From Phymatolithon calcareum (lineage: Eukaryota; Rhodophyta; Florideophyceae; Hapalidiales): DNA of 64,000 nucleotides. The stretch is taken from positions 186,001 to 250,000 of the forward strand of contig OZ345372.1 in the NCBI GenBank assembly GCA_977006965.1, read 5' to 3'. Below, in pieces: positions 28,900 through 39,632 of the stretch. Within the stretch, counting starts at the first letter, position 1. Each line of letters opens with the position of its first letter. The notes beneath the pieces were generated by a model. The model made no database searches. It was not told the origin of the DNA and saw nothing but the letters and a program-made list of their open reading frames with translations. Position numbers and translations under genes: made by a program.

Positions 28900-31533
28900 G
28901 TGCAGCGCGAGGCACATTTTTCTCGAAAAATCGGACTTCGCTTGCTAATCGTGCTGGCCAAATCTCAAGCCGTAATGTCAACCGGTACCGAGCCGGGACT
29001 TTCGGTGCGAACAAGAACTCAGAACGTTTTGTCGACAAGCCTGGAATATCCCACGCTCCGGACGGTCAACGAGACCACGGTCCGCATTTTTTTGCAAAAA
29101 TACGATCAGTACGCAAATGAAGTGCAAGCCCGACATGAACAATTGTTGTCTAAGGAAGATGCACAAGAAACTCTTGAGCCCGCTCGACCTGTAGCCCTTA
29201 AGTTTTGTGTGGATGCACAGTGGCTTCGCTCGGCTTTAGCCTTGAAAAGGATCAAGGATGAAAATGGAAAACCCGTCAAGAAGTATGAAGATCTTACGGA
29301 CGATATTCTACGAAATTTCTTAGACAAGAAGACGAAAGCGAGAAAAGATACTGTCACTATCTCGGCTCTGGATGAAATAGTGGCTAAGTCTCTTCGGATG
29401 CACATGCGCGACAAGAGTGCAATGTCCAGAATGGAAGCCCTTTTCATCTCATATCACAGCTTGCTGGAGAAGCACGGCTTGCTTTGGGTCGTTGATGATG
29501 CTCAAAAGGTTGCAGTTCGTCATGTGCTGTCCAAAATACGTCAAAACAGCCTGAAAAATCGGCTAGAAAGTTACCTTAAACTGGCGCACGTCGACTTGAA
29601 AAAGAACTTTGAGAAATTCTTCGACCACTGCCTCAAACTCTCGGAAGCATTGGAATTGCTGGACGACAGCAATCCAGATTCTTGTGCATATACCTGCACC
29701 ACTTCAAACGGCAAAAAATATAAGAGTTCGATCAAAAGCGAGAAATTAACCACCGAAAGACCTCCGACTATGGAAAAAGAACTGGAAACATCCAATGAAA
29801 CTAAACCGAAACCATTCTGCCCACACCCGGTATGTCGACCAAAAGCAAAACGTCATTACATAGACAAATGCACGGAATGCAGCTGTGATGCGGATCGCCA
29901 GAAGCTTTACGATATTCTCAAGGACGAGAGAGCATCTCCGCCCCCAGCTAAAAACACGAGGAGCCAGGCGAAAAAATCCAGCGATACCGACCAAAAACCG
30001 ACCACTGCACGTCTCACAGTTCAAGACGAAGACGACTCTGCAGCGATTAACGCCGTGCTTATTGACGATGAAACGAGTCTCACTACAATTGCACGCTGTG
30101 ACGATGGTTCAGATGATTCTATCGTGTGTCCAACCTTGGCGGAAAAGGCAGTTTTGCGTGGAATTGGTCGAATGAAGGACATTACTCCAGTGAAAATCAA
30201 CGTAGCGTTAGCTCGCTCCGACAATTCCAAGTCTCAATTTTCCTTCTCAAGAAAATGGAAAGTACCTCAAACAATTTTGCAGTTCAGCGTCGGCAGTCTG
30301 GCAATGAAAAATGTTTCGTTTTTGGTTGCAGATGACCATATTACTTGCGAACCGCTCATTATCGGAAACCCTGTCCTTAAACACCTCAAAGTGGACACGA
30401 AGACGTTACTCGAAACAAATCGACCTGCATTGGACGGCAAAGATTGCGCCACAGTCGGTAACCCAACTGAAAACTCCGGCGGGTTTGTAAGTCGACTCAT
30501 GTCACAACGCAATCATAGAGACGAATCAAATGAAAACCGTGGAAACCGACCGCGCGTGGACTACAAGAATGCGAGAAACGAAGCAGATCTTTTTCCTGAT
30601 CCCGCCTTGCTGGAATTAACCGATGAAAGTCCGGAAAAGGAAGATGAGGTTGATACAGCAATGACCAATATGCTCAAAGCGGCGCAGCAAAGCGGCCCCT
30701 CAAATGAATTCTACTCTACTTTGGAGAAACTCATGTGGGATCATAAGGACAGCTTTCACATCGGAATGTCGCCCGGACTGCCGTCAAAGCTCCCACCGTT
30801 GGTAATTGAGCTGACCTCGGATGCCAGACCAACCAATGGACGTCTCCGAAATTACTCCCAATCGCAGCGAGAATTCATGGAGAAGTTTAGCGGACAATTG
30901 TTCCGAAATGGCATGGCATACCCAAATCCAACAGCTCGATGGGCGTCAGCGCCGCTACTGGTTCCGAAACCAGCTCCGGACTTGTGGCGATTCACGGTAG
31001 ACATGCACCCGGTTAATAAGTACACGGAAAAACACACCTACCCAATGCCGATAATGGAACAAGAGCTCCATAAATTGGGAAAATCAAAATGCTACGCTAA
31101 CTTCTACTTGTCACATGCGTACTGGCAACTATCACTCGCGGAGGAGAGCCAAGAGTGCCAATCGTTTATCACGCCGGACGGAGTGTTCACCCCAGCACGA
31201 GTAATACATGGAACGACTAATGCAGTGGCACATCTGCAGTCATCATTAACCCAAGTCATGTCGGAAGAACTTCTAAAAAATATATTATCCTGGTTGGATG
31301 ACATCCTCATCCATGCAGAAACGCCAAAAGAGCTGATACGAGCAATTGAGATGTTCCTCAAATTGTGTGCGGAATACAAACTCAATCTACACCCCAAAAA
31401 GTGCAAGCTATTCGAGACTGTTATTCGTTGGTGTGGACGACTGATATCTTCCAGTGGAATACGATTTGACCCGCGTCACCTTGACGGATTGGTGAGCATG
31501 AAGCACCCTACCACCGGAGCTCACTTGAAATAA
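28900..31533 (+). pseudogene. chromovirus gag-protease-reverse transcriptase frame
   Basis: 877 codons. Gag-like helical region at residues 60-270. A Cys/His cluster, CPHPVCRPKAKRHYIDKCTE, near 310 is a possible nucleic-acid-binding zinc motif. A degenerate retropepsin-like region lies near 430-510. RT runs from about 670 to 870, with KPAPDLWRFTVDMHPVNKYT, YANFYLSHAYWQL and catalytic SWLDDILIHAE. In the YANFYLSHAYWQL block the aspartate normally found in motif A (usually L-D-L or similar) is tyrosine, which would inactivate RT. The frame ends at TAA 31,531, exactly where related elements have a glutamine before F-L-x-A-x-N-W-M-R; the same frame continues past it. Confidence 0.8.
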
Positions 31534-32509
31534 TTCCTCTGTGCCATGAATTGGATGCGCACAGGAATCCCAAACTTTTCCGAAATCACCACTCCGTTGC
31601 ATGAATTCCTCGAAGCCGTCTATGATGCAACAGGGAAAGGGACTCGTAAAGCCGCCGCACGGGTGTCGCTCGATACCCTGGGATGGACCTATGAACACGC
31701 GAAGGCTTTTGAAAATTGTAAAGCTGCGCTTGTCAACCAGTGTACATTGAGTCATCGTGATATAACTAAACGCCTTTGCGTATACGCAAGTGACACGATC
31801 TGGTCGGGAATACTCACCCAAGTTCCACATTCCGACCTCTCGCTTCCACATGAAGAGCAGAGGCACGAGCCACTTGCTTTCCTTTCCGGACGATTCAATT
31901 CCACACAACTGGGATGGGCAATATTGGAGAAGGGGGCATATGCTGTCATGGCGACGTGTTCAAAAATGCACTGGCTATTGGCGGGCAAGCTGCATGGGCG
32001 AGTACCCGGGGATAGCAACGTTTTGTGCTATACACCGACTACAACAACCACATTTTTATTTTCGATCCGCTGAGTGTTTTGCCGGACCTTTCAGTGTCCT
32101 CTTTCAGGAAATTCTGAGGTGGGCAGTCCATCTCTCATGGTATAACTATGTGTGTTTCCATATTTCGGGGACCGATAATGTTTGGGCCGACCTATTGGGA
32201 AGATGGAGTGCTGCTCCAACAGTTCGACGGCTAATTTGCATCCCAACCTTACCATCAACGGAAGATGGGAACTTCATCTGGCCGTCACGCGACGAAGTTC
32301 TGGCCGTTCAGCTGCAGTACGAGTCCGCGCGCCCTGAGAATTACGTTTTGCACAAAGGTCTAATGTGCACCGATAGGAAAGCCGTCTGGATCCCTGACGA
32401 AGCCGGAGATTTGCAATTGCGAATCTGTATTATCGCGCACACCAATGCCGCGGGACATCGCGGAGTTACTGCAACAACTTCGGCAATCCAGAAGGAATTT
32501 TTTTGGTAA
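31534..32509 (+). pseudogene. chromovirus RNase H / integrase N-terminal region, frameshifted
   Basis: FLCAMNWMRTGIPNFSEITT follows the stop directly. An RNase H region with LCVYASDTIWSGILTQV runs to about 32,030. Readable sequence then moves through another frame (NNHIFIFDPLSVLPDLS) and from about 32,110 to the frame ending at 32,509, with YVCFHISGTDNVWADLLGRW. The integrase zinc-finger histidines follow in HTNAAGHRG, ending EFFW before TAA at 32,507. Confidence 0.8.
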
Positions 32510-33598
32510 ACTATCAAAGAGGATGTACAGGCTTTCGTGCGTGCATGCATTCATTGCATCTCATCCACAGGAGGCGCAAAAGTACCCAGACCTTATGGAC
32601 CAGGTATGCATGGATCTCGAGGAAATGATTTATTGCAGTTCGATTACCTGGAGATGGGACCGAGCGTCACTGGAGCCAAATACCTTATCATGTTACGGGA
32701 TGATTTTTCGTCTTTTGTTTGGCTTTTTCCTTATCCAGAAACTGATGCCCAGAATTCAGCTGATGCCATTATGGTCTGGTGCGCGTCATTTAATCCACCG
32801 AATGCGCTAATGTCAGATGGTGGAAGCCATTTCAAAAACGAAACTTTACGGCTGATCTGCAAGGGCATGCAAGCACCCCATCACTTCACTCTCCCGTATA
32901 CTCCTTGGTCAAATGGAGGAATCGAGAGAATGGGAAAAGAGGTTCTACGTATCTTTCGATCCGTGTTTTCAGAGTTGCGAATGGATCACAAAGAATGGCC
33001 CGGCTTGGTGCCTATTCTCCAATCCGCCCTTAATAACGCGCCCTCTCCGAACCAGAAGAACCTGGCACCGGTAACTATTTTTACAGGTCAGGAACGAAAG
33101 ACCCCGCTAACAACATTTCGTCAAGCTTCTAACGGAAAAATAATGTCTCTCAAGAAAGCGCAACGAGAAAGAGCAATGAACGTCGATAAGGCAAAGCATC
33201 TATTACAGGAGATTCACCCTGCCGTTCAACCATACTTGAAGGAGAACCGAGCGAAAAAACGAGCGGCAGCCTCGCGTGGAGTACTTCCCCATTTCTCAGA
33301 AGGAGATTACGTACTGGTGGCAAAAGAAGAATTTGCTAAGGGTGAGAAGATTTCTCTGCGATGGAGAGGTCCGAGACGTATTGTGAAGGCTGTAAGCAAC
33401 TATGTTTTCTCTGTGGAAGACCTACGCAACGGAGCAAACGAGGACGTGCATGCATGCCGCCTCTTGCTCTACACCGACAACGAGCTCGACAAGTCCGTTA
33501 TTCTGCCTCACGTGTTGTATTCGGAGAAAGGAATGCCTGTCTCCAGACTGATGGGACTCGAAGAGGATGACGACGGAATTTATGTTCATGTGCGTTAG
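32510..33598 (+). pseudogene. chromovirus integrase and chromodomain start
   Basis: Directly after the TAA the same frame continues TIKEDVQAFVRACIHCISST (zinc-finger cysteines). Then come the integrase core with LQFDYLEMGPS (first D), NALMSDGGSHFKNE (second D) and YTPWSNGGIERMGKEV (catalytic E). The C-terminal integrase beta barrel is FSEGDYVLVAKEEFAKGEK to RGPRRIVKAV. The frame ends at TAG 33,596 inside the chromodomain: GIYVHVR is before the stop and KGLPNSEDSLEPLRRVYED after it, where chromodomains have a conserved tryptophan. Confidence 0.88.
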
Positions 33599-33755
33599 AA
33601 AGGTCTACCAAATAGCGAGGATAGCCTTGAACCCCTTCGCCGCGTGTACGAAGATGCACCGAAATTTGTGCAGCTCTTACTTGCACGCAAATCGACACCA
33701 AAAGCTCTGGTCGCCAAAGCCAAAGCAGCCTCGTCCCTTTCTTAAGAGGGGGGAC

Positions 33756-34013
33756 TGTAGAGTAATCCTTACTTAGATCCCGGTACAAAGGGTCAAGGCA
33801 CCTTCAGACACGGTATGCGTACAAACATTGTATCGTTACAGCAGCCAGACGAGCGCGCCTGTCATAAGCGCGCCGCTCGTCGACTGAGAGTTAGATCATA
33901 TGTTAGAGTCTCCAGATTATTCCGCCCGACGGCTACATAGTCCAGAGGGCGGGAGAACCCCGAGTAAACCGCTACCGCACTTTCCTACAACTAGGTTTTT
34001 CCCCTAGTTGCCA
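33756..34013 (+). repeat. 3' LTR
   Basis: Same length as the 5' LTR, differing at two adjacent bases. It is preceded by a polypurine tract and followed by TAAGAACATG, which carries the presumed target duplication. The 1.44-kb inverted repeat begins 146 bp downstream. Confidence 0.95.
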
Positions 34014-34159
34014 TAAGAACATGTTCACCGAGATATTGTCAAATCGTTCTCGTTGCGCACTCTGCGTGTCGCGTTGGGCTACAAATTTCCGCCATCATTT
34101 GTTCACATAAACGTTGACGGAATGCATCCTATAAATCATCATGGAAACACTAGCGCTCG

Positions 34160-35595
34160 TGGAACCGACAACAGACAGGGCGACGCAGCGAAGGGTGGGT
34201 GAAGTGAGGATCGGAGCGGGTGAGAATCGCAAGGAAAACGGAGGATTACGACAGCGGTAGTACTGTACGAATCCGTTGCGTCGACGGTATGGATGTGACA
34301 AATACTTCTGATATAGAATCGTCAAAAGAGCTTGACCGGACGCACGCAAGTGACCATGAACGGAATTTCCAAATTTCCCCTTGAAGACAAGAGTGGTTTT
34401 GTCGAATATCAGGCTCAAATGGAAGAGAGAGGATGAAATCGTGCTGTTCATACTGGTGATGGCGACGTGCTGAGGCATAGATACCATTTGAGTGGAACTG
34501 CATGATTCGTGTAGGGTGTTGGAGTGAGCGAGGCAAGCAGAGGATTGATTTTGAAACCGCTGAGACTGCAGGTCATCAGGTCTTTGATCGCGACGAGTGG
34601 CATCTTGGGGCAGGCAAGAGGGACATGGTGTGTGGCGAGAAGGGGAATGCAGGACGCAGTTGGTGGGGGTCCGAATGAGGAGGTGGAAGAAGGTAGACGA
34701 TTTGAAAGGGACGTTTGCGTTGACATGAGATGACTGGTGCCTTTTCTCGCAATGTTACAGATTATCCGTGCGTATCTGAAACATCAAGAATACTAAAATT
34801 AAAATGACTTTAGGGAACAGGAGAAACGGAAAGATTGAAGGGGCATCTCGCAGTATCATGTGCTCGATATCTTTGAATTCTGTTGTTGGCGATGAACAGA
34901 ACGGTGTTATAGATGGTGGAATCAGCTTCATGTGAGAAGGGAACAGTGGAAAAGTATGGTCTACTGTCGGATGCACATTGCAAGCCGTGCTGCAGTTTCT
35001 CCTACTGCTGGTATTGCATTCGTGGACACTGGGGACACGAGAACGTCTCTCAGGCGTTCCATAATGCGACAAATTTATATTCAAAATTTGACTTGATTCC
35101 CTCGTGAGTTGATTTAATTTCGTTGAGGACTAGAGCGTTTTAGAGAACATTGGAACTGTGCTCAGCTAGCCAACAATTTCATCTGACAAGTGTCTGTAAA
35201 TTGGTGACAGTATTTTTTGCGGTCTTCTCTTGAATTCAAGACATCTCCGAGCAAATGCGTCGATTTATCTGTTAAGAAGAAACTGCAAGTACTTAGAAAA
35301 CTTTAAGACCCTATATCTCAGAGTAAAATTTGATGTGATGGCACACGCTTGGACTGCGGCTTATATTCACTTACTAGATGGATCTAAGTTAATCTTTTTA
35401 GTTCCTTTTAACTTCATTGCAGATATATAGACATTGAAAAAGTTCGTAATCGAACAATTCGACGAAAAGAAGATTTTTCTCTTTATTTTTGCGTGGTAAT
35501 CGTTTAAGCCTTGTTCATCATTCTCGAGTTATGGAATCAAGACCATGCAGTCTTCACATAGTTAAGGCCTGTGGCTTTAGAACTTATAACTTGTT
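34160..35595 (+). repeat. large inverted repeat, left arm (1.44 kb)
   Basis: This arm is the near-identical reverse complement of 37,346-38,781. It begins TGGAACCGACAACAGACAGG. By eye only scattered substitutions separate the arms over most of the length (for example the Gly/Val change at 34,552 versus 38,385), with more divergence at the inner end. Small frames in it (minus 34,095-34,487, minus 34,448-34,726) have counterparts in the other arm but no recognisable product. Confidence 0.92.
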
Positions 35596-35945
35596 GAGAT
35601 ACAAGGCCGAGAAGTTCACGAAATTTCGAGGAGCATCGAATAATCGACAACTCGCTTTAGCGAAAAGAAGATAAGAAGATTCATGAATTTCGAAAACTTT
35701 CTCGAGTGTACTTCTGCACATTCTTTGTTCGCAATAATTACTGAAAAAACATATGTTTTTAAACAGCGCAACCATTGAGCACAATACTTCATAGAGGAAT
35801 AAAGTCAAATTTTGCATATAAATTTGTTGTAATATGGAACGCCCGAAAGACGTTCTCGTGTCCACAGTGTCCATGAATGCAGTACCAATAATAGGAGACA
35901 CTGCCCTTTTCCCATAACCTCGTCTTCTGTACTATCGTTTGCAAT

Positions 35946-36272
35946 CAAAGCATTGGAATTATTTATTTATTTTTATTCTTTTCTCGAAAAGTGTCGAGAA
36001 TAAATAATTTATTGTTGAACGCAGAAGCAATAAATTATTGTATTCAAGTTCAGTGAGGTATAAATAACTGGTTATTCCCCGAATTATTGGATCCTTCTTG
36101 CTACTTTCTGTCGCGATAGAATAACCGGATCGAAAAAATGAGGAGTCCGATACAATAATTGTCGCAACCACGACGATCTCAATAAATACAATAAATATGC
36201 GAGACTCAGGAATAAATTATTGGAACAATAATTTAAATAATTACAATAGCAATTATTTTTTCCAATGCTTTG
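35946..36272. mobile_element. hAT-like MITE with 8-bp target duplication
   Basis: The ends CAAAGCATTGGAA and TTCCAATGCTTTG are inverted repeats. TTTGCAAT occurs on both sides (35,938-35,945 and 36,273-36,280). The homologous position of the right inverted-repeat arm (CTTGCAATGTGCATCCG near 37,955) carries the site once, an empty-site control. Eight-bp duplications and CA..TG ends fit the hAT superfamily. The interior is AT-rich with ATAAATTATTG repeats and no coding capacity. Confidence 0.8.
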
Positions 36273-36675
36273 TTTGCAATGAGCATCCGAGAGTGGACAA
36301 TACTTTTCCACTGTCCCCTTCTCACATCATGTGATGATGAAGGTGATTCCGCAATCTAAAATACCGTTCTGTTCATCGCCAACAACAGAATTCTTTCTCA
36401 TCAAAGACATCGACATCGACCATGTAATACTGCGAGATACCCTTCAATCCTTCCATTTCTCCTATTCCCCAAAGTGATTTTAATTATCGTATTTTTGATG
36501 TTTGAAATATATGCACATATATTCTGCAACCTTGTAGGACACAGTCCACCAGTGATGTCGTGTCAACTGCAACCGTCCCTTTCTATTCGTCTTCATTCTT
36601 CCACCTCCTCACTCGGACCGCTACCACCTCCGCCCTGCCTACCCCTTCCTGCCACACACCATTTCCACTCTTCCA

Positions 36676-37345
36676 ATGGCGACATGGATGTCTTTCTCGC
36701 TGCCATTTTGTTTGTTTGTTTATTGCAGGTTATTCGAATTACACAAAGTGTACATTATTCTCTAGGGGTCCTCTAAATGCTCCTGATATGGATCCATTCC
36801 TGGTACTCGCGTATCTGCTTCGCGCTAGTACTGCTGCACACCACTCCACGGCGACATCCGTGTGCCCTTTGCGGAACGTTAATTCAATTCTTGCTTGTGA
36901 CAGGACTAGAACCGGCGACCTCAACATTCCTGCCTGTATCGTACCGAAATATGCGCACAGGAGCGCGGAGGCAGTTTTACCACTATACCACAGGTGGTTC
37001 GCTGCCATTTTATACGACAATGCCGACATTGACTGCAGAAGCTACATGAGTGCTTGGATATTTGGCACGCTTGCCGACCGCCGCATTGGTCATTATGAGT
37101 GGCGGTTGCATGGAGAGAATCTGGTTTGGAATGTACCTAAAACTCTATGATACTTGAAATACTGGGCATACTACGATTGGCTAGATATGTAATCCATGAC
37201 ACACTAACTCTAGCGCACAGTTTTAATTACCGAAATTACTGCAACGAGGCTTCGCTTGTCTATCAGTCAAGCCTGTATTCCCAATTTCTTCTATCAATCA
37301 AAATCACATCCTTTGCCCCATAAATCGAACTTTCCCGTATCTCCG
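36676..37345. repeat. duplicate of the 5' region of unknown-family member 2, interrupted by a SINE
   Basis: Apart from the SINE, this block matches 40,636-41,005 (shared CTTGGATATTTGGCACGCTT, TATGTAATCCATGACA, CGAACTTTCCCGTATCTCC). At 40.6 kb it covers the start codon and upstream region of the minus-strand gene. Here the corresponding ATG (AAAATGGCAGCGAGAAAGAC on the minus strand) is followed by unrelated sequence, so only the 5' region was duplicated. Confidence 0.8.
36710..36998 (-). mobile_element. tRNA-derived SINE with 13-bp target duplication
   Basis: On the minus strand the element begins AACCACCTG. It has an A-box-like TGGTATAGTGG (36,990-36,980) and a B-box-like GGTTCTAGTCC (36,913-36,903), then an unrelated body and a 3' tail of AAAC units (AATAAACAAACAAACAAA). 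TCGCTGCCATTTT lies on both sides (36,697-36,709 and 36,999-37,011). The paralogous block at 40,656 has this sequence once (TCGCAGCCATTTT), giving the empty site. The boxes are 66 bp apart and the acceptor stem does not pair, so it is a SINE head and not a working tRNA gene. Transcription would be by RNA polymerase III. Confidence 0.85.
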
Positions 37346-38781
37346 AACAAGTAAGAAGTTATAAAGTCACAAGCCTTAACTATGTGAAAATTGCATGGTC
37401 TTGATTCCATAACTCGAGAATGATGAACAAGGCTTAAACGATTACCACGCAAAAATAAAGAGAAAAATCTTCTTTTCGTCGAATTGTTCGATTACGAACT
37501 TTTTCAATGTCTATATATCTGCAATGAAGTTAAAAGGAACTAAAAAGATTAACTTAGATCCATCTAGTAAGTGAATATAAGCCGCAGTCCAAGCGTGTGC
37601 CATCACATCAAATTTTACTCTGAGATATAGGGTCTTAAAGTTTTCTAAGTACTTGCAGTTTCTTCTTAACAGATAAATCGACGCATTTGCTCGGAGATGT
37701 CTTGAATTCAAGAGAAGACCGCAAAAAATACTGTCACCAATTTACAGACACTTGTCAGATGAAATTGTTGGCTAGCTGAGCACAGTTCCAATGTTCTCTA
37801 AAACGCTCTAGTCCTCAACGAAATTAAATCAACTCACGAGGGAATCAAGTCAAATTTTGAATATAAATTTGTCGCATGATGGAACGCCTGAGAGACGTTC
37901 TCGTGTCCCCAGTGTCCACGAATGCAATACCAGCAGTAGGAGAAACTGCAGCACGGCTTGCAATGTGCATCCGACAGTAGACCATACTTTTCCACTGTTC
38001 CCTTCTCACATGAAGCTGATTCCACCATCTATAACACCGTTCTGTTCATCGCCAACAACAGAATTCAAAGATATCGAGCATATGATACTGCGAGATGCCC
38101 CTTCAATCTTTCCGTTTCTCCTATTCCCTAAAGTCATTTTAATTTTAGTATTCTTGATGTTTCAGATACGCACGGATAATCTGTAACATTGCGAGAAAAG
38201 GCACCAGTCATCTCATGTCAACGCAAACGTCCCTTTCAAATCGTCTACCTTCTTCCACCTCCTCATTCGGACCCCCACCAACTGCGTCCTGCATTCCCCT
38301 TCTCGCCACACACCATGTCCCTCTTGCCTGCCCCAAGATGCCACTCGTCGCGATCAAAGACCTGATGACCTGCAGTCTCAGCGTGTTCAAAATCAATCCT
38401 CTGCTTGCCTCGCTCACTCCAACACCCTACACGAATCATGCAGTTCCACTCAAATGGTATCTATGCCTCAGCACGTCGCCATCACCAGTATGAACAGCAC
38501 GATTTCATCCTCTCTCTTCCATTTGAGCCTGACATTCGACAAAACCACTCTTGCCTTCAAGGGGAAATTTGGAAATTCCGTTCATGGTCACTTGCGTGCG
38601 TCCGGTCAAGCTCTTTTGACGATTCTATATCAGAAGTATTTGTCACATCCATACCGTCGACGCAACGGATTCGTACAGTACTACCGCTGTCGTAATCCTC
38701 CGTTTTCCTTGCGATTCTCACCCGCTCCGATCCTCACGTCACCCACCCTTCGCTGCGTCGCCCTGTCTGTTGTCGGTTCCA
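37346..38781 (-). repeat. large inverted repeat, right arm (1.44 kb)
   Basis: Reverse-complement partner of 34,160-35,595. It contains one uninterrupted plus frame (38,454-38,834, MVSMPQHVAITSMNSTISSS) mirrored in the left arm. No domain is recognised. The outer boundary is followed by GGAACGCAGTG, unlike the left flank. Confidence 0.92.
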
Positions 38782-39632
38782 GGAACGCAGTGAGGCCGTA
38801 TGGACGTTCCATCCGACGATATTGTGACTCATAGATACACCCTAACATCAGATGGAACCTATTGCAATGGAGCAGTACTATGGCGCTAGAGCCATTGTGA
38901 GATCAGTGAAATGCGTGTTCTTCTCTCACTTTCTAAATATTTTCCCAGTACGTTTAGGTGACAGTGTTACTCCCATTTCCTCGACGTCGTCGGAAATGGA
39001 TTGCAGGGGATGCCTGACGCAGAGGTGCAGAGAAAATGGTGTAAAAAGAGAGCGCATATCTATGATTCGGCGCTTTGTTGCAGTGATTCCGGCATTACCA
39101 ATACTTGTTAGCAAAGCATGAATTAATGAGGGCTAAATCAAATCTGTTTCCCTCTAACGTGCTACTCTCTGCGTCATGTGCCGGGGAGGTATGCAGACTA
39201 AGCAATGGTATCATACTCATAATTTGAAGTCTGATCCAGCCATGGCGATCAACTGTACTCGTTCGTACCACGACGTGGACAATATGCGCCGACGGACGCT
39301 ATATTTTGCAAAACGATGCACATGACGAGGCGAGCAGAGCTGAGGTTTAGAAACTCGGCAACGATATTGGGGGCATGCGATGCGATTCATATATCTGCGG
39401 ACTATGGGCGCGAGCAGGAAGCAGTCCCGAGAGAATAGGTTACTAGCACGAGACTAGAGATCACTCAGTCTAAGAACGATTCAGCAGACAGACAATGTGA
39501 AACCTAAAATGTATTTCAGAAACTAGTGCAAGAACAAGATACGAGAAAGCCACGTATAGAACAAAGCGCTTCTACCATTCTGATCCACTTCTCATCATGT
39601 ACTGGAAAAAGACTACTTTCTCCCACTACCGT
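38782..39632. other. intergenic, no gene recognised
   Basis: A plus frame at 38,852-39,121 has no recognisable feature. Confidence 0.4.

Larger units (their letters stand above)
28533..34013 (+). mobile_element. Ty3/gypsy chromovirus LTR retrotransposon, nearly complete, coding region damaged
   Basis: Two 258-bp LTRs (TG...CA) enclose gag-pol in the order gag, protease, reverse transcriptase, RNase H, integrase, chromodomain. A polypurine tract (AAGAGGGGGGA) lies directly before the 3' LTR at 33,744. The hexamer AAGAAC occurs just before the 5' LTR and one base after the 3' LTR, a probable target-site duplication. The LTRs differ at two adjacent positions only, implying a recent insertion, yet the coding region has three in-frame stops and frameshifts near 32,035 and 32,110. 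No convincing tRNA primer-binding site follows the 5' LTR (TATTGATCAATTCC). Confidence 0.92.
35596..37345. other. spacer of the inverted repeat, with a third diverged copy
   Basis: 35,800-35,905 and 36,281-36,670 are similar to 37,837-37,950 and 37,960-38,330 of the right arm, in the same orientation (shared GACGTTCTCGTGTCC, CTTTTCCACTGT, CTGTTCATCGCCAACAACAG). The copy is interrupted by a hAT-like MITE. From 36,676 onward it joins a second repeat block, itself carrying a SINE. Confidence 0.8.

Noticed and set aside
36903-36990. Functional tRNA gene
   Set aside because: A and B boxes are present, but acceptor and anticodon stems do not pair and the unit has a SINE tail and target duplications.
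36560-37150. Protein frames across the SINE (DRTRTGDLNIPACIV and LVTGLEPATSTFLPVS)
   Set aside because: They are translations of the tRNA-like head of a SINE, not a gene.
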